Positions 26,377-35,353 of a DNA stretch of 64,000 nt are shown piece after piece. Position 1 is the first letter of the stretch. Each line of letters opens with the position of its first letter. The stretch is from Novosphingobium sp. SG707 (GTDB lineage: Bacteria; Pseudomonadota; Alphaproteobacteria; Sphingomonadales; Sphingomonadaceae), in NCBI RefSeq assembly GCF_012275515.1, contig NZ_JAAZQL010000001.1:1099006-1163005 (forward strand), in the 5' to 3' direction. A program made the translations under genes and the position numbers. The notes under the pieces are model-generated. The model searched no databases, had not been told where the DNA came from, and saw only the letters and a list, made by a program, of their open reading frames with translations.

Positions 26377-27564
26377 TTACGGCTCCAGCGCGCCCAGAAC
26401 CTCGCCAAGCGGGCAAAGGCCGCCCCTCACCGGATGGCGGCAGGCCCCGATGGCCATGGGCTGGCGCAGCGATGCGCCCTTGCCGCTCCGCATCGCCTCC
26501 AGCGATTGCGAGCGATAGCTGGCCCGGACCAGACGACGGCCCGAAGGCATTCGCAGCACTTCCAGCACGATGGCGCCGCCCGGCGCGGGATCATCGGCGG
26601 CCAGCCCATCGACCCGCCAGTGCAGGCCCAGCACCCCCGCCAGATTGGCAATATTCGTATCATGCCCAAGGATCAGCGCCAGCCCGACACGCCCTTGCAG
26701 ACCCTCGCGCAGCACCGGCGTCAGCCCCGCCAGATTGGGCACGGCTATGGGCCGGGGGCGTGCAAGCAGCCGGAATTCCTCGGCATGGAAGGTGGAAAGC
26801 GCGGCAATATCGCCCGCGCTGGCCCGGCCCCAACCGACCTCGCCCCTAGGCTTGCCATCGGCATATTCAAGCAAGAGGATTTGGGCTGCGGTCGATGCCC
26901 GGTCGAGCATTCCCGACAATTTGGGGCGGGCCTGCGCGGTGGCGGGGCGGATCTGCGTGGGCTCGGCGCCAAGGCCGCAGGGCGCCGCCGCCCCGCCGCA
27001 CAGGATCGCGTTCAAACGGGCATAGAGCGGGGCCAGCCTGCGGTCGATCCCGGCCAGACCTTCCGGGCCAACCGCCTGCTCGATGGCGCCTGCCGCCGCG
27101 ACCGGATCAATCCGCGCCAGCCCGGCCGAAAGCGGGCCAAAGCGCGGATCGCCCTGATCCTGCGGCAGATGGTCGATGACGGGCGCACATTTGGCCAGCG
27201 CGCCCTTGGCCCAATGCTGGGCGGTGGCGATGGTGCGCTGGTCGCTGTCGGCCAGAATATGCACCCGCCCCGCATCGGGGCAGCGCGCAGCAGGCAGCAC
27301 ACCAATCCGCCGCAGCCATGCGCCATCGTCCACCCCAAGGCGCTCAACCGCTTCTCCGCCGCGCACGGTCAGCCAGCCCGGCGGCACATCCCAAAGCGGC
27401 CATGCGGCGGCGGCGATCCCGGCGGGCATGGCCGGGTCCTTGGTGGGCGGGCGAATGCCATGGCGCATCAGCACCGCAACGCTTTCCACCACCGGGCCGG
27501 CTGTCTTGGCCTGAACCGGCCCGGCGCAGGCCAGCGCCGCCGCGATCATCATCATCTTGCGCAT
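26377..27564 (-). CDS. Histidine acid phosphatase, AppA-like phytase
   Basis: 395-aa periplasmic phosphomonoesterase with a signal peptide ending near GPVQA (residue about 19). The active-site motif is MRHGIRPPT (RHGxRxP, phospho-His intermediate). The C-terminal proton donor HD is in LILGHDTNIANLAG. Cys residues are placed as expected for disulfides. This architecture is that of AppA/Agp, which remove phosphate from phytate or from glucose-1-phosphate; which one is used here is not determined by sequence. It starts 17 bp after the TonB receptor stop with AAGGG 8 nt upstream, so it is the last gene of the fecI-fecR-receptor operon. A shared substrate, a phosphorylated organic compound, is likely. 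Confidence 0.88.
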   Translation of the reverse strand: MRKMMMIAAALACAGPVQAKTAGPVVESVAVLMRHGIRPPTKDPAMPAGIAAAAWPLWDVPPGWLTVRGGEAVERLGVDDGAWLRRIGVLPAARCPDAGRVHILADSDQRTIATAQHWAKGALAKCAPVIDHLPQDQGDPRFGPLSAGLARIDPVAAAGAIEQAVGPEGLAGIDRRLAPLYARLNAILCGGAAAPCGLGAEPTQIRPATAQARPKLSGMLDRASTAAQILLLEYADGKPRGEVGWGRASAGDIAALSTFHAEEFRLLARPRPIAVPNLAGLTPVLREGLQGRVGLALILGHDTNIANLAGVLGLHWRVDGLAADDPAPGGAIVLEVLRMPSGRRLVRASYRSQSLEAMRSGKGASLRQPMAIGACRHPVRGGLCPLGEVLGALEP

Positions 27565-27581
27565 CAAATAAGCCCTTCTGC

Positions 27582-30374
27582 TCAGAAATGCATCTGGACG
27601 CCGCCGCGCAGCAGCGTGCCGTAACGTTCGCGTTCAATCAGATAGGCCCGGTTCGCCCCCAGATAGCGCCGCCAGCCCGCATCGGTCAGATTGACCGCAT
27701 CGCCAAACACGGTGATCGCCTTGCGGATCTGATAGGAGACATGCAGGTCAAGCTGACCATTGGCGTCGGTGTACTGATCCAGCGCAGCGCTGGCGCCAAG
27801 CGTATCGAGATAGGCCGAGCGATAGGAAAAGGCGAGGCGCGCGCCAAAGCCATATTTCTCGTAAAAGACCTGCGCCGAGGCGACATTCTTGGACTGATAG
27901 GCCAAGGGCAGGCTGGCCCTGGCGCGGACCAGCGGCGCGCGGGCATGGCCCCAGACGTGGCTGAAATTGGCAGAAAGACCAAGGCCCGAGAGTGCGCCGG
28001 GCAGATTGGTGAACTGATGCTGGGCGTTGAATTCGACACCGGTGATCTGCTCATCCTGCGCATTGATCGGCTGGGTCACAGTGGCGTTGGTATAGGCGAC
28101 ATTGGCGAATGTGCCGTTCACCCCGGTCTGGCCATAGGTGTAGATCGGGTTGTCGATGGATTTGTAAAAGATGCCCGCCGACAGGAGGCTGCCCTTGGCC
28201 GGGTAATATTCGACCGCCGCGTCCAGATTGACCGCGCGATAGGGCTTGAGATCGGGGTTGCCCATGCTGATCGCGGGGGTGGAGGGCGAAGATGTGTCGA
28301 CGATCACATAGGGCGCCAGATTGGGATAATTGGGCCGCCCGATCGAGGTCGTCACCGCCCCGCGCAGCAGCAGGTCGCGGCTGACAGCATATTTGACGTT
28401 CAGGCCCGGAAAGACATCGGTATAGCTCACCTTGCCAAAACTGTTGAACCCGTCGCTCAGTGTCGAGGAGGCCGTCACCAGCTTGGCCTTTGTGCTGTCA
28501 TGGGTGGTTTCCACGCGCAGGCCGGGGATCACCGTCAGGCCGCCGAATTTCAGCTTGGCCATCACATAGGCCGCGCCAATCGTCTCGCGCACGTCATAGT
28601 CGCTGGAGAGCGAATCCGAGATCGTGCTGCTGGTGCTGACGGCGGCATAATTGGCCATATTGGCGTTGAGATAATCGCGCGCGGCGGCATAGTTGATGCG
28701 CGTGCCCATCGCGAACATACCGTCATAGAAACTGCTGCCCCCGGTATAGCCGACATCGGAGAGCAGCCATCCGGTGGCCAGCGTGGCCTTGGTCGCGCTC
28801 CATGTGGTCTTGTCGTGGTCATCGGCCTTGTGGCGGTCCATCAGCTTGACACCCGCCTTGATTTCCGAACCGTCGCCCCACGCTATGGGATGCGTGTAAT
28901 CGACCTTGCCCTGCCAGATTTCCTCGAAAGCATAGCGATGTTCGAGGTTATATTTCGAGAAGTAGAATTTGGACGGATCGTTGAACAGACCCGCAAAGCT
29001 GCCCGAAGGGGCCAGCGTATAGGGATAGGTCGAGCCGTCATAGGCCAGCGAGGTGACGCCGCCCTTGGCCGTGGTGAAGGTGAATTCGCTGCGCACCGGA
29101 TCGACCTTGACCGCGCGCGAATAGCCGCCCGACACCTCCAGCGTGCCGCCCGCCAGATCGGCAAATTCCCCGCCCAGCGTCAGACCGGTCGTATGGTCGT
29201 TTTCTTCGCGGCGGCGCACGAGGATAGTGGCCGTGGCTTTTGAGGGCGCGCCGGTGGTGGCGTCATAGGCGGTGACGGCCAGACGGTTCTGGTCGCGGGT
29301 TTCATGGTCCTGAAATTCGGAATAGGTGGCGCGCAGATAGAGCTTGGTCCGCTCATTGGGATGCCAATCGAAATTGCCCACCAGACCAAGGCGGGTGCGC
29401 GTCAGATTATAGTCGCGCAAGCCATTGCCATCGGGAACGCCGGTGGTGGCATAGGTCGCCGCGCTCGATCCCTGATAGTTCTGGCTTTCAATCGGGCGGC
29501 GTGAGTAATTGACGCTCAGCACCGCGCCGAATTGCTGCGTGCCGCCGAAACGCCCGCCCAGCGTGCCGTCCAGCTCATAGGGCGCCTTTTTGTTGATCTG
29601 ATACTGGCCCGCCGCCCCGCGCAGATCGAGGAAGAAGGGCTTCTTGCTGTCGAAAGCGGTCTTGGTCTTGATCGAGACTTCGCCCGCAATCGCATTGGCG
29701 TCCTGACTGGCCAGCAGCGATTTGGAGACGCTGATCGACTGGATCATCGCGCTGGGGATATCGTCCAGCTTGACCTGACGGCCATCGGGCTCGGGTGCGG
29801 GCTGGGTCATGCCGTTCATCGTGACATTGGCCAGCGCCGGGTCGATGCCGCGGATGATCGCATAGCGGCCCTCGCCCTGATCGTTGGCGGCGGTCAGGCC
29901 GGGCAGGCGCTTGATCGCCTCGGCCACGTTCTGATCGGGCAATTTGCCCACGTCATTGGCGCGCAGCGTTTCCACCACATTGTCGGCCCCGCGCTTTTCG
30001 GCCACCGCCTCGCGCTGGGCCGCCAGAGCGCCGGTGACGACAATGGCACCCGCCATATCACCCGCATCGGCCGTCGGGTTGGCGGTGATGACATAGGATG
30101 TCTCGCCCGCCTTGCGCACCGACAGGCCCGTGCCGCGCAGCATCCGGGCCAGCGCTTCGTCGATGCTCATCGCGCCCGTAATAGCGTTGGTGCGGCGGCC
30201 CTCGGCGGCGCTGCCGGTGATGATGATCTGGACATTGGCCTGCCGCGCAAACAGGCGCACCGCGCCCGCGACATCCTGTGCCGGAACGTCAAACGTGGCG
30301 GCATGGGCTGCAAAAGGCAGTGCAACGCTGGTCAGCATGGTGCCAATGGCGAGATGGCGAAGAAACCCGGTCAT
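27582..30374 (-). CDS. TonB-dependent transducer-type outer-membrane receptor with STN domain
   Basis: 930-aa receptor. The signal peptide (to about AAHA, residue 25) is followed by a secretin/TonB N-terminal (STN) signalling domain at about residues 26-100 (FDVPAQDVAGAVRLFARQAN to GLSVRKAGETSYVI). The plug domain starts near 110 (LRANDVGKLPDQNVAEAIKR, IIRGIDPALANVTMNGM). The 22-strand barrel ends in the aromatic-terminated GGVQMHF. The STN domain contacts a FecR-type protein, and the gene is preceded by fecI- and fecR-like genes, so it both imports its ligand and triggers its own expression. The plug sequence resembles receptors for organic ligands more than classic siderophore receptors (my impression). 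The following phytase suggests a phosphorylated ligand such as an inositol phosphate; this is inference. Confidence 0.92.
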   Translation of the reverse strand: MTGFLRHLAIGTMLTSVALPFAAHAATFDVPAQDVAGAVRLFARQANVQIIITGSAAEGRRTNAITGAMSIDEALARMLRGTGLSVRKAGETSYVITANPTADAGDMAGAIVVTGALAAQREAVAEKRGADNVVETLRANDVGKLPDQNVAEAIKRLPGLTAANDQGEGRYAIIRGIDPALANVTMNGMTQPAPEPDGRQVKLDDIPSAMIQSISVSKSLLASQDANAIAGEVSIKTKTAFDSKKPFFLDLRGAAGQYQINKKAPYELDGTLGGRFGGTQQFGAVLSVNYSRRPIESQNYQGSSAATYATTGVPDGNGLRDYNLTRTRLGLVGNFDWHPNERTKLYLRATYSEFQDHETRDQNRLAVTAYDATTGAPSKATATILVRRREENDHTTGLTLGGEFADLAGGTLEVSGGYSRAVKVDPVRSEFTFTTAKGGVTSLAYDGSTYPYTLAPSGSFAGLFNDPSKFYFSKYNLEHRYAFEEIWQGKVDYTHPIAWGDGSEIKAGVKLMDRHKADDHDKTTWSATKATLATGWLLSDVGYTGGSSFYDGMFAMGTRINYAAARDYLNANMANYAAVSTSSTISDSLSSDYDVRETIGAAYVMAKLKFGGLTVIPGLRVETTHDSTKAKLVTASSTLSDGFNSFGKVSYTDVFPGLNVKYAVSRDLLLRGAVTTSIGRPNYPNLAPYVIVDTSSPSTPAISMGNPDLKPYRAVNLDAAVEYYPAKGSLLSAGIFYKSIDNPIYTYGQTGVNGTFANVAYTNATVTQPINAQDEQITGVEFNAQHQFTNLPGALSGLGLSANFSHVWGHARAPLVRARASLPLAYQSKNVASAQVFYEKYGFGARLAFSYRSAYLDTLGASAALDQYTDANGQLDLHVSYQIRKAITVFGDAVNLTDAGWRRYLGANRAYLIERERYGTLLRGGVQMHF

Positions 30375-30493
30375 GAAACCCTCACATGGACGGCGGGCCG
30401 GCTATTCGGCCCCATCACCTGCTCGACGAGGCGGGGCCGGGTTTCCTTTGGGGCGACAGCAAATTTATTTTGCGGCTTGGGCCAAGGGCGGTC

Positions 30494-31432
30494 CTATTTG
30501 CCGCCAATCACCCAACCGCCTTCCTCGGCGCGCATCGGCGCGTTCAAACTCAGCGCGGCGGCACGGGCAAAGCCTTCGGGATCATCCAGACGAAAAGCGC
30601 CATAGAGCTTTTCGCGCCCCAGCGCCGGATTGGCCAGCCGGATCGTCGCGCGATTATGCTGGTTGAATTCGGCCAGCGCGTTCTCCAGCGTTTCCCCATC
30701 CAACTCGATCCGCCCGCTGGTCCATGCCAGCGCGCGCTCCATCGCGGGCGCGGCCAGCCCCAAACGCACCGGCGCGCCATCCTTGCCCAGCCGCACCTCC
30801 TGCCCCGCCGTCAGGCGCAGGGCAAAAATCCCCCGCCGCACCTCGACCTCGCCCTCGCTGACCAGCACATTGACCGTGTCGCCCTGCGCGCTGACGCTAA
30901 AGACCGTGCCGATGTCGGTAATGGTCACATCGCCCGCCTGAACCCGAAACGGGCGCGCGGCATTATGCGCCACGCGAAACAGCGCCCGCCCCTGCGAGAG
31001 GCTGACCTTGCGCTCGCCCCGGTCCAGATCGACGCGCAGCCTGCTCGCCGCATCCAGCGTCAGCGCGCTCCCATCGGCCAGCGCGAGGCGGCGCAATTCG
31101 CCCTGCGTGGTGGCATAGGTCTGCGCCCCCGGATCCATCGCCAGCCACGCCACCAGCGAGGCCGCCAGCAGACCCAAGGCCCCCGCCGCCAACCGCCAGC
31201 GACGCAGCGGCGGCGCCTCCTGCACCGCCGGCGCAGCCGCCGTGGCCAGATGCAGCACAGCCTGCGCGCGCAGCAAGGCCCCGCCATGACGCGGATGCTC
31301 CCCAAGCCACGCCTCGAACTGGGCACGCTGTGCCAAGGGTAGATCCTCAGCCCCCGCAGCATCCAGCCGCGCGGCCCAAGCGGCCGCTTCGGCCTCAAGC
31401 ACAGCGGCGGATTTTTGTCCCTCTTGCGGCAA
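30494..31432 (-). CDS. FecR-type anti-sigma factor
   Basis: 312-aa inner-membrane regulator. The N-terminal cytoplasmic DUF4880 part has AEAAAWAARLD and RAQFEAWLGEHPRH. One transmembrane helix follows (LAAGALGLLAASLVAWLAM, about residues 80-98). The periplasmic FecR domain (TQGELRRLALADGS, ALFRVAHNAARPFRVQAG, VLVSEGEVEV) and the C-terminal receptor-contact region (FNQHNRATIRLANPALG) complete it. I chose a TTG start at 31432 because AGGAAAG sits just before it and DUF4880 homology begins there. The ATG at 31537 would add 35 unlikely basic residues inside the sigma gene. It overlaps the sigma gene by 38 bp, implying translational coupling. Confidence 0.88.
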   Translation of the reverse strand: MPQEGQKSAAVLEAEAAAWAARLDAAGAEDLPLAQRAQFEAWLGEHPRHGGALLRAQAVLHLATAAAPAVQEAPPLRRWRLAAGALGLLAASLVAWLAMDPGAQTYATTQGELRRLALADGSALTLDAASRLRVDLDRGERKVSLSQGRALFRVAHNAARPFRVQAGDVTITDIGTVFSVSAQGDTVNVLVSEGEVEVRRGIFALRLTAGQEVRLGKDGAPVRLGLAAPAMERALAWTSGRIELDGETLENALAEFNQHNRATIRLANPALGREKLYGAFRLDDPEGFARAAALSLNAPMRAEEGGWVIGGK

Positions 31433-31991
31433 TGTCTTTCCTGTCTTCGCCCGAAGGTAGCGGGCCGTCCATTTCTGCGCAACGCAACCCCGCCTGCAAC
31501 AGGCGAAGCGCCTTTTGTATATCGTTTTCCACCACACTTTCGCTGACGCCCAGCTTTTGCGCGATGTCTCTTTGCGACAGGCCCTCGATCCGCTTCATCG
31601 TAAAGATCATGCGGCACCGCTCGGGCAGAGCGGCCAGCAAGCCCTCGACGATCCGCCATTGTTCGCGCGCCGCCAGCACGCTTTCGATGCCCGCCGCTTC
31701 ATCTATGACGAAGTTCTGCGCGCTTTCCGTAAGGTCCTCGAAACGAATGATCGCGGCGCGGCGTAACTGGTCGCGCCACAGGTTGCGCGCGGTCTGCATG
31801 AAATAGGCGCCGGGGCGCGTGATATGATCGACGCAGGACAGCGCGGCAAAGCGGCAATAGGCGTCCTGCACAATGTCATCAATATCGCCCGGCGCCACGC
31901 CCAGACGGCGCAGCGCGGCCCGCACCGCAGGCTCTTCAGGCACGATATGGCGGGCAACCCAACCGATGATGGCGGACGAGGCAAAGGGCAT
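31395..31991 (-). CDS. ECF RNA polymerase sigma factor, FecI type
   Basis: 198-aa sigma-70 family factor. Region 2 has DIDDIVQDAYCRFAAL and ARNLWRDQLRRA. Region 4 (about residues 115-165) has LLAALPERCRMIFTMKRIEG then SQRDIAQKLGVSESVVENDI. It heads the sigma, FecR, receptor, phytase operon and should recognise the receptor promoter when released from FecR by a ligand-loaded receptor. AGGAG lies 9 nt before the ATG at 31991. The C-terminal about 20 residues extend past region 4 into the fecR overlap. Confidence 0.9.
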   Translation of the reverse strand: MPFASSAIIGWVARHIVPEEPAVRAALRRLGVAPGDIDDIVQDAYCRFAALSCVDHITRPGAYFMQTARNLWRDQLRRAAIIRFEDLTESAQNFVIDEAAGIESVLAAREQWRIVEGLLAALPERCRMIFTMKRIEGLSQRDIAQKLGVSESVVENDIQKALRLLQAGLRCAEMDGPLPSGEDRKDIAARGTKIRRCA

Positions 31992-32179
31992 GGCGCAATC
32001 TCCTGCCCAAGGCCGCTAGGGAGCGATTGCGAAAACCTCGTGACAATGCGCCCTCCGCGCTAATCCCAATAGCCGGAGAGGACGGGCAGCGGATATAAAT
32101 CCACACCGACCAAACGGAACTGTTATATTCCGGCCCTATCCTCGCGCCAGTTTTTCGCAAATCCCGACGGGAAAACAGC

Positions 32180-33028
32180 ATGATCGCCAGCGCCGACGAG
32201 TTTCCGACCTCCTCCTCCGGCTATCTGGGCCATCCCGATTTCGTGATGCTGGGCGCGCTGCCCACGTTCGGGCGGCTGGTGGCGGGCGCAAGAGTGCTGG
32301 CCGGACGCATCGACACGCGCGCGCTGGTCGAGGACAATCGCCGCCTGCCCCCATGGGCGGGCGAGGGGCTGACCTTTGTGTTCCGCTATGGCGCGGTGGT
32401 GTCCATCACCGGGCCGGATGAGACACCGGGCCGGATCGATGCCGCGCTGGCCCGTTATCTGCGCGATCCGGCGGGCATGATCGAGGTGGAAACCGCCGAG
32501 ATCAGCCTGACCCGCCACGGCACCGACCGGATCGGCGAGGAAGGCCAGATCCTGCTCGCCGATGGTGATGAGGCGCGCCTCACGCTGGTGGCCATCGTGC
32601 TGGCGCGCAGCGTGGTGCTCTCGCGCGATGAAGTGCTGGTTTCGCAGGCTTTCGACCGCATCGCCCCTTTGGTGTCCGACCTGCGCGAAACCGGGCGGAC
32701 GCGCGCGCCGGTGCGTCAGGCGATGCAACTGGTGGGCGAGGTTCTGGCCGCGCGCCACCGGGTCATGGCGAAGGTTCAGGCCGACGAGCGCCCCGATGTC
32801 CTATGGGACAATCCCGAGCTGGACCGGCTCTATGCCAGGCTGGAGGCCGAACACGAGCTGGACGACCGCGCCGAGGTGCTGGAGCGCAAATTCGTGGCGC
32901 TGGGCGATTTTGCCGAAGTGCTGCTCAACATCATTCAGGACAAGCGGGCCTTTCGGCTCGAACTGGCGATCATCGCGCTGATTGCCTTTGAAATCGTACT
33001 GGCGCTGTTTAACATGCATTGGCGATAG
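32180..33028 (+). CDS. RMD1/YagE (DUF155) family membrane-anchored protein
   Basis: 282-aa protein of the DUF155 family, related to yeast Rmd1 and Sif2-like proteins. LTFVFRYGAVVSI sits in the N-terminal part. The C-terminal hallmark is LWDNPELDRLYARLEAEHEL, a segment that begins DDRAEVLERKFVAL, and a terminal hydrophobic helix (LELAIIALIAFEIVLALF, about residues 258-276). The topology suggests a cytoplasmic domain anchored by its C-terminus. Molecular function is unknown. It is divergent from the sigma gene (188 bp) and 207 bp before the MFS gene; no functional link is evident. Confidence 0.87.
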   Translation: MIASADEFPTSSSGYLGHPDFVMLGALPTFGRLVAGARVLAGRIDTRALVEDNRRLPPWAGEGLTFVFRYGAVVSITGPDETPGRIDAALARYLRDPAGMIEVETAEISLTRHGTDRIGEEGQILLADGDEARLTLVAIVLARSVVLSRDEVLVSQAFDRIAPLVSDLRETGRTRAPVRQAMQLVGEVLAARHRVMAKVQADERPDVLWDNPELDRLYARLEAEHELDDRAEVLERKFVALGDFAEVLLNIIQDKRAFRLELAIIALIAFEIVLALFNMHWR

Positions 33029-33124
33029 CACGCACCGCCAACTGTTGCATCGGTGTTGGCCGATCGAGGGCTGCGGCTGTCCTGTACGGTGGGGCGATAG
33101 AGGGCGGTCTGCATAGGACTGCAT

Positions 33125-33141
33125 ATGCTGCGATGCAGCAT
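33125..33141. promoter_or_regulatory. Inverted repeat upstream of the MFS gene
   Basis: ATGCTGC-gat-GCAGCAT, perfect 7-bp arms and a 3-nt centre, about 95 bp before the transporter start; a GCATATGC palindrome overlaps its left side. It could be an operator, or a terminator of the DUF155 gene, although no T tract strong enough follows. Confidence 0.45.
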
Positions 33142-33235
33142 TTTGGGGCCTGATAAAAGGCATAGCCCGCCCTATATAGGGATTTGCCTTTGCCGCACTG
33201 CATTGCGGTTCCCCCCATGACGAAAGGCCCCACCC

Positions 33236-34453
33236 ATGAGCGCCCCTGCGCTGGACCCCGCCGCTATTGCCTTTACCCCTGCGGATGACACCGCCCGTTC
33301 CTCGCCGGTTGCCCTGGTGCATCTGGCGCTGGCGATGGGCGGGTTTGCCATCGGCACCACCGAATTCGCCACGATGAGCCTGCTGCCCTATATGGCCGAC
33401 GGGCTGCATGTCGACGCGCCCACGGCGGGTCATGTGATCAGCGCTTATGCGCTGGGCGTGGTGGTGGGGGCGCCGCTGCTGGCGGTGCTGGGCGCCAATC
33501 TGGCGCGGCGGACGCTGCTGATCCTGCTGATGGGCCTGTTCGGCCTGTGCAATGCGCTCTCGGCGCTGGCGCCCGATTATCACTGGATGCTGCTGTTCCG
33601 CTTTCTCTCGGGCCTGCCGCATGGGGCCTATTTCGGCGTGGCCGCGCTGATGGCGGCCAGCCTTGTACCGCCTGAAAAGCGCACGCAGGCGGTGGGCTAT
33701 GTGATGCTGGGCCTGACGGTGGCCACGATCATCGGCGTGCCCACGGCCAGTATCCTGGGCCAGTCAGTCAACTGGCGCTGGGGCTTTGGCGTGGTGGCGG
33801 TGCTGGCGCTGCTCTGCGCGGCGATGGTGGCGCGCTTTGCCCCGCATGATCGCCCGGCGGCGGGGGCCAGTCCGATGCGCGAGTTGGGCGCGCTGGCGCG
33901 GGGTCAAGTGTGGCTGACGCTGAGCATTGGCGCGATCGGCTTTGGCGGCATGTTCTGCGTCTATACCTATATCGCCTCGACGCTGATCGAGGTCACTCAT
34001 GCCTCCAAAGCGGCGATCCCGCTGATTTTCGCGATCTTTGGCGTGGGGATGACGCTGGGCAACATCATCGCCCCGCGCTTTGCCGACCGGGCGCTGATGC
34101 CCACGGCGGGCGGCCTGCTGGTGTGGAGCGCGGCGTGGTTGGCGATCTATCCCTTTGCGGTGGGGCATGTCTGGGCGGTGGCGGTGGTGGTCTTTGCCAT
34201 CGGCATCGGCGGGGCGCTTGGCTCCGTGCTTCAAACCCGCCTGATGGATGTGGCGGGCGAGGCGCAGACGCTGGCCGCCGCGCTCAACCATTCGGCCTTC
34301 AACATCGCCAATGCGCTGGGACCGTGGATGGGCGGGATGGCGATTGCGGCGGGCTATGGCTGGGCCTCGACCGGCTTTGTCGGGGCGGGATTGGCGCTGG
34401 CGGGGCTGGGCATCTGGGCCGTGGCCGCGCGGGTGGCGCGCCGCCACGGCTAG
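33236..34453 (+). CDS. MFS efflux transporter (AraJ/DHA1 type)
   Basis: 405-aa inner-membrane protein with about 12 hydrophobic helices. The start of the first pair (LALAMGGFAIGTTEFATMSLL) and the downstream motif (GVVVGAPLLAVLGANLARR) are those of the drug:proton antiporter-1 group that includes AraJ and purine/ribonucleoside exporters. DSFG-like acidic motifs are weak, and no substrate can be given. The gene follows a 207-bp intergenic stretch with a palindrome and converges on mmsB, with only 3 bases between the stops and no terminator hairpin. Confidence 0.87.
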   Translation: MSAPALDPAAIAFTPADDTARSSPVALVHLALAMGGFAIGTTEFATMSLLPYMADGLHVDAPTAGHVISAYALGVVVGAPLLAVLGANLARRTLLILLMGLFGLCNALSALAPDYHWMLLFRFLSGLPHGAYFGVAALMAASLVPPEKRTQAVGYVMLGLTVATIIGVPTASILGQSVNWRWGFGVVAVLALLCAAMVARFAPHDRPAAGASPMRELGALARGQVWLTLSIGAIGFGGMFCVYTYIASTLIEVTHASKAAIPLIFAIFGVGMTLGNIIAPRFADRALMPTAGGLLVWSAAWLAIYPFAVGHVWAVAVVVFAIGIGGALGSVLQTRLMDVAGEAQTLAAALNHSAFNIANALGPWMGGMAIAAGYGWASTGFVGAGLALAGLGIWAVAARVARRHG

Positions 34454-34456
34454 GGT

Positions 34457-35326
34457 TCAGAGCGTTTTGATGATGGCGGAAAAATCCATACCGCCATTCC
34501 CGGCCGCGTCAAAGGCGGCGTAGAGTTCCTCGGCGCGGTGGCCCATCGGCACGGGCGCGCCCGCATCCTGCGCGGCCGCCATGGCCAGTTTCAGGTCTTT
34601 GAGCATCAGTGCGGTGGCAAAGCCGCCCTGATAGTCATGATCCGCAGGCGTCTCCGGCCCTACCCCCGGCACCGGGCAATAGGAGGTCATCGACCAGCAC
34701 TGGCCCGAGGCCTTGGACGAGATATCATAGAAGGTCTGGAGATCCAGCCCCAGCCTTTCGGCCAGTTTGAACGCCTCGCACGTGGCCACCATCGAGGCAC
34801 CAAGCAGCATGTTGTTGCAGATCTTGGCCGCCTGCCCCGCGCCGCTTTCGCCCGCATGGATCACCGCCTTGCCCATGGCGGCAAGGATCGGCTGGGCTTC
34901 GGCAAAATCCTGCTCCGTGCCGCCCACCATAAAGGTCAGCGTGCCTGCATTGGCCGCCGCGATCCCGCCCGAAACGGGGGCGTCCACCATACGATAGCCC
35001 CCCGCCTGTGCCAGAACGGTCACTTCACGCGCGCTGGCCACATCGATGGTCGAACAATCGAGCAGCAGCGCGCCCGTCGGGGCATGGCCGATCACATCGC
35101 CGGAATAGACCGCTTTGACGATGGCCCCATTGGGCAGCATCGAGACAACGGCATCCACATCCGCCACCCCATCGCGCATATTGGCGAAAGGTACGCAGCC
35201 ATTGGCCACTGCCCGATCCAGCGCGGCCTGCGCCAGATCGAAAGCATGGACCTGATGGCCCGCCTTCACCAGATTGGCCGCCATACCGCCGCCCATGTTG
35301 CCCAGTCCGATGAAGGCGATTTTCAT
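34457..35326 (-). CDS. mmsB: 3-hydroxyisobutyrate dehydrogenase
   Basis: 289-aa beta-hydroxyacid dehydrogenase that oxidises 3-hydroxyisobutyrate to methylmalonate semialdehyde with NAD+. The Rossmann motif GLGNMGGGMAANL begins at residue 7. The substrate motif DAPVSGGIAAANAGTL and the catalytic Lys in GAGQAAKICNNMLLG are present. Last gene of the valine operon, 27 bp after the enoyl-CoA hydratase gene. Length and motifs are those of MmsB; the operon partners make this substrate more likely than tartronate semialdehyde. Confidence 0.92.
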   Translation of the reverse strand: MKIAFIGLGNMGGGMAANLVKAGHQVHAFDLAQAALDRAVANGCVPFANMRDGVADVDAVVSMLPNGAIVKAVYSGDVIGHAPTGALLLDCSTIDVASAREVTVLAQAGGYRMVDAPVSGGIAAANAGTLTFMVGGTEQDFAEAQPILAAMGKAVIHAGESGAGQAAKICNNMLLGASMVATCEAFKLAERLGLDLQTFYDISSKASGQCWSMTSYCPVPGVGPETPADHDYQGGFATALMLKDLKLAMAAAQDAGAPVPMGHRAEELYAAFDAAGNGGMDFSAIIKTL

Positions 35327-35353
35327 GATAACCTCTCCTTGAATATTATGGTT

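Noticed and set aside
27318..29243. 641-codon forward frame opposite phytase and receptor
   Set aside because: Crosses two real genes on the other strand and has no family resemblance.
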